IMG/VR virus record: IMGVR_UViG_3300049830_000134
Coordinates: 1-20,292 of that record
Direction: 5' to 3' (one strand)
Length of the DNA: 20,292 bases
Source: a virus
The notes beneath the pieces were generated by a model that was given only the letters and a program-made list of their open reading frames with translations, ran no database searches and had not been told where the DNA came from. Of the stretch, positions 18,498-20,292 are shown one piece after another. Both the position numbers and the translations under genes were made by a program. How positions within the stretch are numbered: the first letter of the stretch is position 1; each line of letters begins with the position of its first letter.

Positions 18498-20292
18498 CTA
18501 GCCGCCCCATTGATCTCCTAGAGCGAATACTGCTGCCGTCGTGTTGAACCATGACTTCGCCGTCTTCGGATCAAGCTGAATGAGAATCCCAGATGCCACA
18601 AGGGACGCGAGAGTCTCCTTGAGCGCAGCCGATGCCCCGTTACGATGTTTCCGGAACGCTGCGCGTGCGGCTGTCCTCTGCATTAGCTCGCGCATCGGAA
18701 TGCACCCCTTGGCCTGATACGAGATTGCCGTCTTGATCTTCGACGCCATGAAGCTGGTTATGACCTTATGCAGATCAGCTTGGAGCTTTGCGTCTCCCTC
18801 GCCCACGTCGCCCTCCTTGAAGCGAGTAAGCAATACAGCCACGTCCTTCTCGACCATATCGATGGCCCACTTGGCAACGTCGTGGGTAACAAGGGGCTGG
18901 CCGTAGTTGACGCCAACGGCGACAAGGGCCGCGAGCCGCAGAGCCTTAATGTGAGCCCGATTCCACATCTGCTGCGTGACTTCGTCTTTCACGCGCATTT
19001 CCCTGTCTGCTCGTTTATCAAAGTTATCTAATAACTCCAGCCCCGCGGCATCGCAGTTCACAACGAAGACTTGTCTGTTTTGTTGCATTTGGAGACAAGC
19101 TGCAGTCAGGTCCGCAACGCTCTGCACTAGGTCCGCGGGCGGGATGGCGTGCGGATTGACGTTGCGCGGCGGCCGCTCGCCTTTGTACTCGATAATCATA
19201 AACCGAGGCAGGAAGCCGGAATCAACCAAGGATTCGTCTAGGCTCGCGAAGAAGGGCTCCGGAGCTGTCTCGCCAAGAATCGTCAATGTCGGGCTCTGCA
19301 CGTTCGCAGTATTCTTCTCAGCATCTGAGTGCACCGTCGCGCGCAGCATCTGATTGGCGCCTGACTTGTGGTACATATCTTTGAGCTCTTGCAGCAGGGA
19401 CAGATCCGCCCCGTTCGCTCGAGGTGAGGACAACCGCTTCATCGTGTCCCCGAACTCGCCAAGAATGCTGACGAAGCACGGTTGTTTCTGAAACCGCTTG
19501 TTAAGTGCTTGTCCCGATGCGAAGCGCGATGGGCCTAGGAAGGTGTCAGCCGCAGGAACTGTCTTCGTCACCTCGGCAAACAATCTGTCTATTGCAGACG
19601 CAATCGATTCTTTCCCCGTCCCCGTGCGCGCGAGCAACAGAATGTAAAGGTTCAGGCCCGTGGAGCTGATATTGTATTGCCTGCCCACGATGCCGGCCAC
19701 CGTCGCAATCGCACCTGCAAGCGCGATCTCGGGCACGGGCCTGATAGCCGCGCCATACGCGTACCGGGCAATCTCACCGATAAGCCCGGGCGGATACGAG
19801 AACGGCTCGCGCTCGGGTTCGATGAACGGGTTAACGTCCACGGGCGAGGTTGGCGCATACAAGGGCCTAGCCATCTCATGCTCGATCAAGGCTTGATCTG
19901 CGGCCTTGTTCTCGTGTTGCCTCGCCTCCTCGACCTCGCGAGCGGCTTGACTAACGGCTGCCGCGCGTGCGGCGATGGCCGTATGATCGAGCGGGGGCGG
20001 CTTGTCCTTTTCGAGCCGTGCGCGTGCGTATGCGAGGGTTCTCGGAACATAATCCGGTCGATCCGTCGCCTTGTCCCGTTCGGCCAACTTCGAGCGCATG
20101 AATAGCCGAATGACCTGCGCATTGTCGGGCGTGTAGAAGGCGAAGAACTGCAATAGGGAACAATCCGCCTCCGAATGATTCCCGCCGTGGTACGTGTCGA
20201 TATCCCCGCGGCACAATGCCAGGAACTTCTCGCTGTTCGCGGCGTTCATGGCCCTGTCAACGATCTCGAGATCCGACAGCATGGATTCGTCC
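18498..20292 (-). CDS. Phage primase/helicase-type replication protein (5' end outside window)
   Basis: At least 597 codons, open to the right edge; the ATG at 20282 is internal. The first 95 residues (LSDLEIVDRAMNAANSEKF, then LALCRGD, HSEADCSLLQFFAFYT, RLFMRSKLAERDK) match the end of the NrS-1-like primase-polymerase region. A coiled linker follows. From residue 164 of this part there is a DUF3987-like ATPase: Walker A LLLARTGTGKES (about 215-226), a Walker B-like FVSILGEFGDT, then PTLTILGETAPEPFF and SGFLPRFMI with a candidate arginine finger. The likely job is priming and unwinding at the origin. The AT-rich repeats lie directly after its stop. Family names are by motif. Confidence 0.85.
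   Translation of the reverse strand, partial: DESMLSDLEIVDRAMNAANSEKFLALCRGDIDTYHGGNHSEADCSLLQFFAFYTPDNAQVIRLFMRSKLAERDKATDRPDYVPRTLAYARARLEKDKPPPLDHTAIAARAAAVSQAAREVEEARQHENKAADQALIEHEMARPLYAPTSPVDVNPFIEPEREPFSYPPGLIGEIARYAYGAAIRPVPEIALAGAIATVAGIVGRQYNISSTGLNLYILLLARTGTGKESIASAIDRLFAEVTKTVPAADTFLGPSRFASGQALNKRFQKQPCFVSILGEFGDTMKRLSSPRANGADLSLLQELKDMYHKSGANQMLRATVHSDAEKNTANVQSPTLTILGETAPEPFFASLDESLVDSGFLPRFMIIEYKGERPPRNVNPHAIPPADLVQSVADLTAACLQMQQNRQVFVVNCDAAGLELLDNFDKRADREMRVKDEVTQQMWNRAHIKALRLAALVAVGVNYGQPLVTHDVAKWAIDMVEKDVAVLLTRFKEGDVGEGDAKLQADLHKVITSFMASKIKTAISYQAKGCIPMRELMQRTAARAAFRKHRNGASAALKETLASLVASGILIQLDPKTAKSWFNTTAAVFALGDQWGG

Noticed and set aside
1-20292. CRISPR array, tRNA or insertion sequence
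   Set aside because: No regularly spaced repeats, tRNA folds, transposase motifs or terminal inverted repeats were seen in any part of the window.

Overview
The window is a stretch of a GC-rich tailed double-stranded DNA phage (or prophage). The gene set is a replicative primase/helicase, a RusA resolvase, a long run of tiny early genes, small and large terminase, portal and a head morphogenesis protein. Every supported gene lies on the minus strand, so transcription runs from right to left. The base composition and strong Shine-Dalgarno sites (AAGGAG, GGAGG) suggest a proteobacterial host, but the host genus cannot be fixed from the sequence. I see no rRNA, tRNA, CRISPR array, integrase, transposase, lysis gene or tail gene.

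Reading in the direction of transcription, the right end (20292-18498) is a primase/helicase-type protein whose N-terminus lies outside the window. An AT-rich intergenic segment (18229-18497) follows, with repeated TGTTTAAT units and a 17-bp inverted repeat; it is the best origin or operator candidate. Next come rusA (18228-17743) and about 30 small genes (17630-7677), mostly joined by 4-base ATGA or GTGA overlaps. Recognisable among these are a DNA polymerase I palm/fingers fragment, an Rmf-like protein, a DUF7220-type membrane protein, a DUF2786 protein, a phage zinc protein, an endonuclease VII/HNH-like protein, a ParB-like protein and a DUF1660-like zinc protein. At least six are very small membrane proteins.

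At 7195-7377 the last small gene of this block ends, and about 60 bases further on comes a perfect 13-bp stem terminator (7094-7134). A possible promoter (7060-7088) lies immediately behind it, so 7060-7134 looks like the border between early and late transcription. Beyond it lie three small genes, terminase small subunit (6208-5492), two small genes, terminase large subunit (4691-3243), portal (3243-1708), an 81-residue protein, a head morphogenesis protein (1469-606) and the start of another protein that carries an Rmf-like motif (619-1).

The most unusual item is the 82-residue protein at 16465-16713. It aligns by eye with motif A and the O-helix of family A DNA polymerases but has no exonuclease, thumb or motif C. 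It sits in a tightly coupled micro-operon just upstream of the Rmf-like protein. Other points of interest are an exact 18-bp repeat placed 47-49 bases before two different start codons, hairpins that would cover the ribosome binding sites of terS and of the 60-residue protein, and many short coupled genes that a length-filtered annotation would miss.
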